A DNA stretch of 64,000 nucleotides, from contig NC_063019.1 of NCBI RefSeq assembly GCF_020509005.1, forward strand, positions 2,356,001 to 2,420,000, given 5' to 3'. A program made the position numbers and the translations under genes. The notes beneath the pieces were generated by a model that worked only from the letters and a program-made list of their open reading frames with translations, was not told the origin of the DNA and ran no database searches. This stretch comes from Fulvia fulva. Taxonomy: Eukaryota > Ascomycota > Dothideomycetes > Mycosphaerellales > Mycosphaerellaceae. This document shows, piece after piece, positions 41,310 to 50,348 of this stretch. How positions within the stretch are numbered: position 1 is the stretch's first letter; every line of letters starts with the position of its first letter.

Positions 41310-42466
41310 GCTTTTTCCTGCTCAGCGGGAGCAGCAGGAGCAGGCTCGATAGCGCCGACAGCGCCGCGAACCGGGTTGCGGGCGTTACGGGCAGCGAGCT
41401 GCGGACAGTTGGCTGCGATGTGGCCTGGACCGCCGCAGTAGGTGCAGAGTCCGGCCTGGCGACGGCGAAGCTTCTCTTCGGGAGTGAGCTTACCGTTGAC
41501 GAGGCCCTGGACTCGAGGGACGGCGGCACCAGCGCTGAGATCCATAGCGTCACCTACAGAGACGGGAGGGAGAGCCGTAGGAGCGGCGGCGCCTAGTGGA
41601 GCAGCGAAGTGGCTTCCGGGACCACGAGGCTGACGACCTTGAGAACGGGAAGCGAGGAGAGAGGCGGTGTGTTTCATGTTGGAGTCGAGGCGCTGGCAGG
41701 TCTCGACGAGCTCACGGAAGCTCATAGCACCGACGTCCTTGTCCTCGAGGGCTCGAAGAAGCTCTGCTGACAAACCACGGCGGAGAGTGCTCTTCTTGGT
41801 CTCTTCGTTGTAGCCGGTGAACCCGATGTCGCGGTTGAAGGCCGCGAGGTACTCGGCGAAGCTCTTGTTCTTCTGGAGGAGGTTGTGGATGGCGTTCTGG
41901 GCGGTGGCTCTACGGTCTGGATCACCAAAGGCAGCACGGAGGTCCTGCATCAAGGTGAGGACGTCCGGGCAGCCGATAGTCTGCGTGGCGTTGTCGATGT
42001 AGTGTTGTACCTGAGCCGCGGCGTCTCCCCGAAGGAGGGAGAAGACGTACGTGACTTTGTCCTTCTCTTGCGGAAAGTGGTCGGCATTAGCCAACAGCTT
42101 GATGGTGAGCTGTGTCTCAAATGCCTCAAACTTGCTCTTGTTGCCGTCGAACTCGTCTGGGTCGTTGACCTTCTTGGAGAAGTGCTGGCGGCGGTTGTCG
42201 TCGGCGTGCGGGGCGAGGTTCTGGAAGGTGTTCACAATACCTTGAAGGTATGTTGCTTGGTTGTTTGCTTGCTCGACCTGCTGGGCGGTCTCGCGGAAAG
42301 AGGAGACGGTGCGGTTGATGAGAGCGTAGGCGGTGTCGGGGTTGGCGTTTGCCCAGGCACCGAAGGCAGCGGCGTTCGAGAAGGGGATGTCAGTCCACTC
42401 ACTGAAGTGGAATGGAGTGTCTTGGTTGTCGAGGTTGACACCTCTATCGGTGGCGTAGTCACCCAT
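41306..42466 (-). CDS. Gag of gypsy A copy 2
   Basis: 386 aa, as in copy 1, with the CCHC knuckle CTYCGGPGHIAANC. Residue differences near the start (MGDYATDRG here, MGDHATDGG in copy 1) both come from CA-to-TA-type changes. The frame is intact and ends at TAG 41306. Confidence 0.92.
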   Translation of the reverse strand: MGDYATDRGVNLDNQDTPFHFSEWTDIPFSNAAAFGAWANANPDTAYALINRTVSSFRETAQQVEQANNQATYLQGIVNTFQNLAPHADDNRRQHFSKKVNDPDEFDGNKSKFEAFETQLTIKLLANADHFPQEKDKVTYVFSLLRGDAAAQVQHYIDNATQTIGCPDVLTLMQDLRAAFGDPDRRATAQNAIHNLLQKNKSFAEYLAAFNRDIGFTGYNEETKKSTLRRGLSAELLRALEDKDVGAMSFRELVETCQRLDSNMKHTASLLASRSQGRQPRGPGSHFAAPLGAAAPTALPPVSVGDAMDLSAGAAVPRVQGLVNGKLTPEEKLRRRQAGLCTYCGGPGHIAANCPQLAARNARNPVRGAVGAIEPAPAAPAEQEKA

Positions 42467-42508
42467 GAGGATGACTCGAGTGGTTGACGGTTTGTTGGTC
42501 TTTTGTGA

Positions 42509-43028
42509 TGTCAGGGCGAGAGCCTGGCCTGTGAGATGCAAGGGTGAAAGCGAGAATGCAGGTGCGAAGTGCAGATGCAAAAGGGTATGGTATGATTGCT
42601 ACACAAAACAAAAGACGAAGAAAGCAAGAGAGGCCTGGGGAAGGCCAGATATTTATACGCGACCCTCGCGAGTGCGTGTCCCCGCATCAACAGGGCTAAC
42701 CCGTGCGAAGCCGCGCTCAGCAGCTTTGCTCAAAACCTTATTCCAACCTGCCCTACGTTCCGAGTCTTCCACGTGCTTCTTCCAGGGTCCAGCGCAGTCG
42801 CGGGTGCTCGCGGGAGTGCCGTGAGTCACACAGTCACGAGCCGAAGTGAATCTGTCAAGGTTTGGTAGAGGGGTGAATTTGGAGGGCTGGGTCCCGTAGT
42901 GAATGTTGCGGGGCATGTGATTCTTGGTGCTCACACACCAAGCTGGACTGTCACTTCTTGACGACTTCTGAGCACTCTGAGGCTCTTCTGTCCCCACCTT
43001 CTGTACACTCTGTGGGGAGACCATGACA
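42509..43028 (-). repeat. 5' LTR, gypsy A copy 2
   Basis: 520 bp, matching its partner over the parts compared by eye. Target duplication CGAAT follows. GTCTTTTGT in the sense strand is again complementary to the primer site just outside. Confidence 0.95.
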
Positions 43029-43033
43029 CGAAT

Positions 43034-43243
43034 CGACTTGCTATAAAGGTATACGACGCGTCTCAAACTACACTAGGGTATCGATTGAATAGACGACCTC
43101 CTTAGGGTGACTACGAGCCTAATTCGAAGAAGCTTAAAGAGCTAGAAGAGAGGGTAAAACTTAAGTACATACTCGAGCTAGATATTAGAGGTTTCCCGCT
43201 ATTAAAGGCTAGTATACGAGCAATAGCCGATTTATTACTATAA
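43034..43243 (+). pseudogene. Fot1-like transposase, helix-turn-helix region
   Basis: It reads RLAIKVYDASQTTLGYRLNR and KLKELEERVKLKYILELDIR, then GFPLLKASIRAIADLLL. This is the two-HTH layout of pogo/Fot1 transposases (E..L...I..L...GFP). It is split from the rest by copia-1; the TATAA duplication restores the frame (LLL-YKRRV). Confidence 0.7.
43239..43243. repeat. Target-site duplication TATAA, left
   Basis: Repeated at 48781-48785 directly after the 3' LTR of copia-1. Confidence 0.95.
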
Positions 43244-43477
43244 TGTTGAGAACATACAGGCCGCAGGACAAGCATGTAGGTGTGGGTGTGTCATGTGATT
43301 ATATCACGTGACTAGGGTTTGCCAGCCTATAGGCTGGCCAACATCCGGACACCTAGCATCTACCTACACCAACACCGGCGATACTGTATGTAGATACACG
43401 CTATCCCATTGGGTCCTTCTTCGTCTTTGGTGTGATCCGCCGTCTTCCACTGCTGCGCAACTCGTACCTGTTTAACA
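43244..43477 (+). repeat. 5' LTR, copia-1
   Basis: A 234-bp LTR. It contains ATCACGTGAC (CACGTG core) and a perfect 18-bp palindrome at 43321-43338. Confidence 0.95.
43321..43338. promoter_or_regulatory. Perfect 18-bp palindrome in the copia-1 LTR
   Basis: GCCAGCCTATAGGCTGGC reads the same on both strands. It is repeated unchanged in the 3' LTR at 48624-48641. It may be a dimeric factor site or a transcript hairpin; its role is unknown. Confidence 0.5.
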
Positions 43478-43492
43478 GGTTATGAGCCCGGG
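43478..43492 (+). other. Primer-binding site of copia-1 (initiator tRNA-Met anticodon arm)
   Basis: GGTTATGAGCCCGGG directly follows the LTR. Its complement contains GGGCTCATAACC, the conserved anticodon arm (CAT anticodon) of initiator tRNA-Met. This fits priming by a 5' half-tRNA, as known for Drosophila copia. Confidence 0.75.
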
Positions 43493-43984
43493 TTAGCAAC
43501 TCGGTGTTTCACCCTCGACAAAGTCGTATTGGAGTTATTCCTCTTCAGAACAAAAGGAAGGCAGACTGGAGGCCGCACCCGCATTGCACAGGAAGCTACA
43601 GCCGCGCTGTAGGTGCATATAAGACGTGAAAGAGCCTAGTGAGGCACTGTCAGACTCCGAGTCAGGGAGCCTGTGCCAATACCTCAGACAAGTGGGCGAG
43701 CTTACTGAGAAGAGTCGCTCTCCGGACATCGCGTTCGCATCGACTAACTGTTCCATCTGAGAGAGCCGCAGTGTCTCAGAAACCCCCTCTGCTGAGAGAG
43801 TTACGCTACAGTGTCTCAGCACTAACACGATCCTTACCGACCGACTTTCCTCCTCTTCCCGGCGGATAGCCATCCTCTCCGCTATCAACCTCGCGTTCGG
43901 TTTATCCCATTTCGATCCGATCGCGTACGACCGAATACATCCTTTTACCTGAGGGCAGCCAACCTGTCCCTCAACTTACAAAAA
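43493..43984 (+). other. Untranslated leader of copia-1
   Basis: About 490 bp between the primer site and the gag start, with no long frame in the sense direction. Likely holds packaging signals; none is recognisable. Confidence 0.5.
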
Positions 43985-46414
43985 ATGGAGAACGAGACTG
44001 GGTTCATAAGAAAGAGAGCAGCACCTCTTCTGACAAGAGAGAACCACGAAACATGGTTCAAGCTGATGAGAATACACCTGGTATCAAAGCAGGTTGACTG
44101 GGTCCTCGAAGACATCATCACGGACATTCCCGCTGCAACCCCATCTATAGCGACACCCTCTGCATCATCGGAGTCATCCCTTCCTTTGGATCAAGCGATA
44201 AGGAAGGCATCGTACAGACGGCACAATGCAACGGCCCTGTATGAGATGTACATCTGTCTGTCGACAGATGACCAAGAGATGACATACGAGATCCGGCATG
44301 CGAAGGGGTTGTGGGAATGGGCTGAAGCTAAATACAAGAGAAGACTTCTCGCTACTGGAAGAAGTTTGCTTCAGCAATACACCAATTTCGTGATGACAGA
44401 GGACCAGTCAATAGATGACGCCTGGCAGGAGCTTAGCTCAATTGCAAGGAGGGCTGTTTCAATCTCGCCTCAGTTCCAAGACATCAAGACTGAGGACAGA
44501 AAGATCCAGCAACTCTTAGCAGCTCTGCCAGACTCATTTGGCTCAATTCGCGATGCAATTGATGCCCAGGTGAATCTCTCACCACAAGACATTCTTGCAA
44601 TTCTTAGGGAGAAGCAAGAATCAATGATTCATCAAGGGACAGCCATGTTCGCTAAGAAGGGTTTCCAGGGCAAGCTCACGTGCCATCTCTGCGGTGGTGA
44701 CCATTTTATGAGCAAGTGCCCACACCTTTCTGCAGCTCAGCAGGCTGTTAGGAACAAGGACAAACTAGCTAGGGTTACCTACCCTGCTAAGAGACAACCG
44801 TCACCACCTCGTAGGAGGTCATCATCACCAAACCTTCGTGATGTCCTCAAGGTGATGACGGACCTTGCAAAGCAGATGAAGGAGAGCCGCAAGCCAAAGG
44901 CCTCCTCTAGTAAGCCTGCAAGGGCCCATGCGACCCAGGAAGACGCATCAGACCCTGAGATACCATCAGAAGATGATGATGTTGATGAGGTTGCCCATTC
45001 CACTGTGGAAGCCAAAGGCAAGTACCCCTCGTCCGAGTGGTTGCTTGACTCTTGTGCATCATCACATATGACTGACCAAGATTCACTATTCAGGACACTG
45101 AAGCCTCTTCAAAAGAGGAAGTGGATCAAGGTTGGGGGTGGCTATCTACAAGCTACACATATGGGAAGTGCAGTAATGGGTGGTCCTTCTGGAAAGCAAA
45201 TTGTCCTAGAAAATGTCCTGTTTGTTCCTGGCCTTGGAGTTAGTCTTGTTTCGTGGAATCAGTTCAGCCAACAGTTTGCTGTCCAACCACCCAGTTTCAC
45301 CCTAAAATCCTTGTCTGGTAAACCCGTTGTCCAGACCAAACTTCGAGGAGGAGTACCGTTTATCCACTCGATCTCGGAAATTCTTGAGCCACAGCATGCT
45401 GGCATACTCTCTCAAGAACGTGACGGTACCGCTATGGCTAACACTGAGTCCGAAGATCAGTGGGAGCTATGGCATAGAAGATGTGCACACCTTGGCAAGG
45501 GACTGCTAAGAAACCTGCATAGAGTCACTGACAAGAAAGATCCCATTCCTGTTCCTTCTGAACACCAGAATTGCAAGGTCTGCTCCCTTGCAAACATGAG
45601 GAAGTTCAATGGACCTGCCACAGAGAGGAAAGGGGAGAGGCTGGCCCTCATCTCCATTGACATCTGTGGGCCTTTTCAGGGCGCAGTCTCTAGGCTAGGA
45701 TACAAATATTGGCTTGAGATTGTAGACAACTTCTCTAGGAAGAAGTGGGTAATCCCTTTGAAGGCCAGGAGCGACGCTCCTGCAGCCCTACGGGATTGGA
45801 AGGTCCAGGCAGAACGGCAGTCAAGGTGCTTTCTGTCTGCGATCCGCAGTGATGGTGCAAAGGAAATTCTCGCCTTGCTAAAAGAGTGGGAGAAGGAGTT
45901 TGGCACTCAGATGGACACAACTGATGCCTACAACTCTCTTCAAAATGGACCTGTGGAAAGGTCAATTCAAGCCTCTGAGAACACAGTCCGGGCTATGCTT
46001 GAAGACTCTGGCATGCCAGTTGAGTTCTGGCCAGAAGCTTTGCAAGCACAGACTGTGATCAGAAACAGACTGCCTAATGGTCCGATCATTGATGGTATTG
46101 CTCTTTCACCAGAAGAAGCCTTTACTGGCCAAGTACCGTCAGTCGACCATTTCCGCGTCTGGGGATGCAAAGCTGTGGTCTATGTAGACCCAAGAGCCCA
46201 ACCTCAAGGCTTGAGGAGAGACAAGTTGATGAACCGAGGAAAAGAAGCCGTGTTTGTGGGCTACTCAGAAAACACCACAAAACAATGGCTGTTCTGGGAT
46301 CCCGACATGAAAGCAATAAAAGCGCATAGTCACGTCGACTGGTTTGAGAATGAGAAGGGGGGAGATATGGATCTTGGTATCACCTTCACTAACCAGCCGA
46401 GTCGAGCGCTATAG
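43985..46414 (+). CDS. Copia-1 Gag-Pol, N-terminal part (Gag, protease, integrase)
   Basis: 809 aa from ATG 43985 to the in-frame TAG 46412-46414. Gag begins NHETWFKLMRIHL (about 20-32). The zinc knuckle CHLCGGDHFMSKC is at 233-245. The protease has WLLDSCASSHMT at 352-363 (Asp-Ser-Cys rather than Asp-Ser-Gly). The integrase zinc site is H497, H502, C530, C533. The catalytic core has D559 (SIDICGP), D623 (IRSDGAKE) and E658 (NGPVERS). The frame then enters the linker before RT. The stop is probably a mutation, since the same frame continues to 48511. Confidence 0.9.
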   Translation: MENETGFIRKRAAPLLTRENHETWFKLMRIHLVSKQVDWVLEDIITDIPAATPSIATPSASSESSLPLDQAIRKASYRRHNATALYEMYICLSTDDQEMTYEIRHAKGLWEWAEAKYKRRLLATGRSLLQQYTNFVMTEDQSIDDAWQELSSIARRAVSISPQFQDIKTEDRKIQQLLAALPDSFGSIRDAIDAQVNLSPQDILAILREKQESMIHQGTAMFAKKGFQGKLTCHLCGGDHFMSKCPHLSAAQQAVRNKDKLARVTYPAKRQPSPPRRRSSSPNLRDVLKVMTDLAKQMKESRKPKASSSKPARAHATQEDASDPEIPSEDDDVDEVAHSTVEAKGKYPSSEWLLDSCASSHMTDQDSLFRTLKPLQKRKWIKVGGGYLQATHMGSAVMGGPSGKQIVLENVLFVPGLGVSLVSWNQFSQQFAVQPPSFTLKSLSGKPVVQTKLRGGVPFIHSISEILEPQHAGILSQERDGTAMANTESEDQWELWHRRCAHLGKGLLRNLHRVTDKKDPIPVPSEHQNCKVCSLANMRKFNGPATERKGERLALISIDICGPFQGAVSRLGYKYWLEIVDNFSRKKWVIPLKARSDAPAALRDWKVQAERQSRCFLSAIRSDGAKEILALLKEWEKEFGTQMDTTDAYNSLQNGPVERSIQASENTVRAMLEDSGMPVEFWPEALQAQTVIRNRLPNGPIIDGIALSPEEAFTGQVPSVDHFRVWGCKAVVYVDPRAQPQGLRRDKLMNRGKEAVFVGYSENTTKQWLFWDPDMKAIKAHSHVDWFENEKGGDMDLGITFTNQPSRAL

Positions 46415-48511
46415 CGCAATCCTATTAGGAGGAAGCCCTTTAGGGCGAAATTTTCCGATAGGGGATTATTAGAAACACCGTTACGAAGGCTAGGAGAAAA
46501 TATTAAGGCGGTTTCAACACTATCGAAGGCCGATAACGGTGGATCTATACAGAACCTACCCGAGTCATCAACACCACAGCAACCGCTGTTTGTGCAACTT
46601 CCCCCTCCCCCAAAGGACATTGGGGAATACCAGAAGTTTGGAGATCAGGGTACTCCAATGAAAGAAAAAGAAGATGTCGTTCAGTTCGACCCATCCGAAC
46701 ACCTAGCGCCACCTCAGGTTGCAGGCAACAAGAGGTCAAGGGGGGACGGAGATGATAACTCTGAAGAGCATGAGGCTAAACACCATAAGGCTCTTATCGC
46801 CCAGATGTTCCATCTAGACCCTACAATGAGCTGGGTAGAGGAGATTCTGAACGACGTGGAAGAACATGCATTTGCTGCTGTTGGGCAGGCCATAGCCTAT
46901 CAGCAGGAAGTGCCAATCCCAAAGTCCTATAAGGCAGCCGTAGGAGACCCCGAATGGGGACATATGTGGAGAGAGGCAATCGAGAACGAACTTATTGCCT
47001 TAGCAAGCAACAACACCTGGGAAGCAGTTGTACCGCCAAAGGGTGCGAATCTAATTACTTCTAGGTGGGTCTTTGATGTGAAAAGAATGATTAGTGGAGC
47101 CATTGAGAAGTTCAAGGCAAGACTAGTTGCAAGAGGGTTTTCACAGAAATATGGGGTTGACTTCGAAGAGACCTTTGCACCTACTGTTAGACATGATACT
47201 CTCCGAGTATTCATGGCAGTAGTATGTGAGAGAGATCTCGAGATGCACCTAGTGGATGTGAATAATGCTTTTACCCAAAGCAGCCTTCTTGAAGACATCT
47301 ATATGATCCCACCCCCAGGAGTTGAAGCACCTCCAAACATGGTGTTCAAGGTCCTACGAAGCCTTTATGGGCTTAAGCAAGCAGCTAGAGACTGGAACAA
47401 GCTCTGTGTTGCGAAGCTAGAGAAGATTGGATTTACCCAGTCCCAGGTAGATCCATGCCTACTTATCCATACGGATAGAGACCTTATGGTCCTTACCCAT
47501 GTGGATGACATACCCATTGCAGCTCCGAAGCTGTCAGATGTTCAGTGGTTTAAGGCTGAGCTTGGAAAAGTGTTTAAGATTAAAGATCTTGGTGAACCTA
47601 CGAAGATCCTTGGAATGAGGATTACAAGAGACAGGTCCCAAGGCACTTTGAAGCTTGATCAAGGACACTATGTCCACGCTAACTTAGCCAAGATGAACAT
47701 GGCTAGAGAGAAGGCTACGCCAACCCACTCACCTATGGAGAGCTACGAGCATTTAGTGCCTACGGCACCTATGGATGAGAGGTGCAACAAACAGGATTAC
47801 CAGAGCCACAATGGTACCTGGATGTGGCCAATGACAATGACAAGGCCAGACTTAGCATTCCCCCTTGGAAGAATTAGCTCATTTGTTGCTGATCCCTCGC
47901 AGCAGCATATGAAGGCTTTGAAGAAGCTCTCCCGATACCTGCGGTCGTACCCAGACCTAGGTCTTATGTATAGAAAGGGAGGGGGCAATCTCCAGGGATA
48001 CTCGGACTCTGACTACGCTATGGACAAAGTGGATAGAGTCTCAATTCTGGGATACGTGTGGTTCCTTTGTGGATCACCTGTGTCCTGGATGAGTAGGAAG
48101 CAGAAGTCTGTTGCAACATCAACAATGGAAGCTGAGTTCATGGCTATGAACGCAGCCGCAAAGCAGTCACAATTTCTTGCTGCTGTCCTCAGGGAAATGG
48201 GGTGCCCAGAACTGGTGGGAAAGAGCTCTTTCCAGCCGAGTGTAAGGGCAAGCAAGGGCACTGTTGACGAGCTAAGGCCAGTCAAGCTCATGGGTGACAA
48301 CCAAGCCGCTTTGACACTTGTCAAAGATGCCCATGTGCATGAAAGGTCAAAGCATATTGATGTTGCATATAACTATGTCAGACATCTCTGGTGGCAGAAG
48401 AAGATTGCAGTGGACTACTGCCATACAAAGGACATGGCTGCTGATGGGTTAACAAAGCCCCTCAATGGCCAGCAGTTCCAAAACTTTGTAAGGCAGCTCC
48501 AGCTTGCGTAA
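46415..48511 (+). pseudogene. Copia-1 Pol, C-terminal part (RT and RNase H) after the TAG
   Basis: It is in the same frame as the N-terminal part (one interruption only). After an odd CpG-rich linker patch (about 46400-46510) come the reverse transcriptase (WVFDVKRMISGAIEKFKARL, VDVNNAF motif A, LYGLKQAARDWN, LTHVDDIPIA catalytic motif) and RNase H (GYSDSDYAMDKVDR, SWMSRKQKSVATSTMEAEFM, HIDVAYNYVR, DGLTKPL). There is no ATG at its front; expression would need stop readthrough. Confidence 0.88.
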
Positions 48512-48546
48512 AGGGATTGTAGGAGACCATGTGGCCTGAGTGGGAG
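48512..48546 (+). other. Polypurine tract and spacer before the copia-1 3' LTR
   Basis: 35 bp between the pol stop and the LTR. It ends GTGGCCTGAGTGGGAG; the GTGGGAG next to the LTR is the likely plus-strand primer. Confidence 0.5.
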
Positions 48547-48780
48547 TGTTGAGAACATACAGGCCGCAGGACAAGCATGTAGGTGTGGGTGTGTCATGTG
48601 ATTATATCACGTGACTAGGGTTTGCCAGCCTATAGGCTGGCCAACATCCGGACACCTAGCATCTACCTACACCAACACCGGCGATACTGTATGTAGATAC
48701 ACGCTATCCCATTGGGTCCTTCTTCGTCTTTGGTGTGATCCGCCGTCTTCCACTGCTGCGTAACTCGTACCTGTTTAACA
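48547..48780 (+). repeat. 3' LTR, copia-1
   Basis: 234 bp, identical by eye to the 5' LTR except for one C-to-T change in a CpA context. Followed by TATAA. Confidence 0.95.
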
Positions 48781-48785
48781 TATAA

Positions 48786-49466
48786 GAGAAGGGTCTTAAG
48801 CCCGCTAGTCTCAATTAGATAGATAGGTTTATTAGGCGGCATCGTGAGCTAAAGGTTTGTATAATACGTAGATACGATCGTTAGCGAGCCCTAATAGAAG
48901 ATCTAGACGTTATCGAGAAGTAGTTCTTACTTATACGTAATATAAAGGAGAAGTATAGCATCCTTAACTAGGACACCTATAACTTCGACGAGACAGGGTT
49001 TATAATAGATGTCATTACGTCTTAGAGCGTCGTTACGAGTTTAGAAAGGCGTAGTAGAAAGAGGAAGGTCGTTTAACAGGGCAATAGAGAGGGAGTAGAG
49101 AGATAGCGTATTAGATAGGTCTTATACGAAGCGAGATTAGTAAGCTACGTAAGTCTAACGAGGCCCTTATATAGCGGAAAGTACGAAAGCGCAAGTACAT
49201 TCAGTCGAGAGGGTCTCTAACCTTCGATAAGGCGTCGTAATTAATACTTCTAGAGGATACTAGGAGGTAGGAAGTAAGTAGAGAGTCGCTAGATAGTATT
49301 TAGCTAGTACTAAGGCTACGACGCTATAAGCAATATAGCGAGTCGGGACATAACGTACGTACCTATTAAGTAGACTCGCTAGATAGCGAAGAATCTAAAG
49401 AGGAATTGTCCTCCTAGTAACGATTCTATAGGATGTCGTCGTGTTAAGATACCGTCGTAATTAAAG
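48786..49466 (+). pseudogene. Fot1-like transposase, C-terminal remains, RIP-mutated
   Basis: It reads KAKYGILN-like, then DTYNFDETGF near 48980-49010, the conserved NxDETGF motif with the first catalytic Asp of Fot1/pogo DDE transposases, then RRSRKRKVV*QGNREGV. The middle of the DDE domain is missing, and the rest is stop-ridden. Confidence 0.75.
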
Positions 49467-49535
49467 TAGAAGTAGTGTAGTTCTTAGTAAAAGTAGCCCG
49501 CTCGGTAGTATAGCCCGCTCGGTAGTAAAGTACGT
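49467..49535 (-). repeat. Right terminal inverted repeat of the Fot1-like element
   Basis: Reverse complement starts ACGTACTTTACTACCGAG, with two intact copies of ACTACCGAGCGGGCTA. The TA dinucleotide follows. Confidence 0.85.
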
Positions 49536-49537
49536 TA

Positions 49538-50348
49538 TACACTAAAGCTATTAATTAAGAAAGACAACTTCTAGGGTCGTTTCGAGCGTAACTACGAGAC
49601 TACTATCCGATGTTTAGTAATAAGGTTAGAGGGATAGTAAGTAAGACGGAGTACCTTTAGGAGGTCCTTCTTAGCTAAATTTTCGACATTCGATACCTAT
49701 TCGATATTAGGAAGTCGAGAATATCTTAAAGAGATACTCCGGGCCGAGAAAGAGAAAAGCCCTAAGGAGTAGGATATGAAAGAGTTTATCCGTCTCTTCG
49801 TAGCCTCTAGTAACCTAATTAATCCCGAAGACCTCGATAATAGCTCCCGTAGCCGTCTTCTACTTTAGGGGCTCCTAGAGTTCGTTACTAAGGTAGTTTA
49901 TAAGAAATATAGGCTCTATCCGAAGTAGCCTAAGAAGTTTAGGCGCTTTTTAAAGATGCTAGACAAGGCGACAAGTATCGCGAATAGTAAAGAAGGATAG
50001 AAGGCTATATATACGAACTCTCTACTTACTTTACCGTAGCTTTATCGGTTAGTTATAAAGTAGATACCGTACTTAATCCCTAAGATTAATATACTTAAGA
50101 AAATAGCTATTTCTACTACTATTAACGATAACCTTATTTAGAAAATAGTAGAAATAAGTATTTAAGCTTACTAACGAGGGCGCGTAGTAGAGGTTAGATC
50201 CTTTAACCCTAGTAAAAATCAAAGGTCTAGAGAATCCCGATCGAGTACCTAAACCGTAGATTTACTTAATATAGCGCCCGTAGTTATAGAACCGCAAGTA
50301 GTCTAAAGCGCTTAATAGGTACTATTATAACTATAGTAGTACGGAATA
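49538..50348 (+). pseudogene. Gypsy-like gag relic, right half, RIP-mutated
   Basis: It continues the frame left at 36562: LRDYYPMFSNKVRGIVSKTE, then KEFIRLFVASSNLINPEDL and PKKFRRFLKMLDKATSIA. This has the feel of a fungal LTR-element capsid protein. TAG stops are throughout. It is cut at about 50349 by LINE-4. Confidence 0.5.

Larger units (their letters stand above)
36738..43028 (-). mobile_element. Family A Ty3/gypsy chromovirus, young copy 2 (6291 bp)
   Basis: LTRs are 520 bp each (36738-37257, 42509-43028) and the target duplication is CGAAT. The internal part is 5251 bp, collinear with copy 1 at an offset of 15262. It differs from copy 1 by few substitutions, one of which puts a TAG in pol, so this copy is defective in cis. 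It is inserted in the Fot1 transposase. Confidence 0.96.
43244..48780 (+). mobile_element. Ty1/copia retrotransposon, copia-1 (5537 bp)
   Basis: LTRs are 234 bp (43244-43477, 48547-48780), TGTTGAGAAC ... TTTAACA, with one difference noticed between them (CGCAAC against CGTAAC). The target duplication is TATAA. One long gag-pol frame is broken by a single TAG. It is poor in CpG and rich in CA/TG. It is inserted in the Fot1 transposase, close to but independent of gypsy A copy 2. Confidence 0.95.
36565..49535 (+). mobile_element. Fot1/pogo-type DNA transposon with gypsy A copy 2 and copia-1 nested inside
   Basis: It is bounded by 69-bp terminal inverted repeats (36565-36633 and 49467-49535) and the TA target dinucleotide (36563-36564, 49536-49537). 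With both nested elements and their duplications removed, the element is about 1.13 kb, shorter than Fot1 (about 1.9 kb), so the transposase has an internal deletion. It is inserted in a gag-like relic. Confidence 0.85.
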
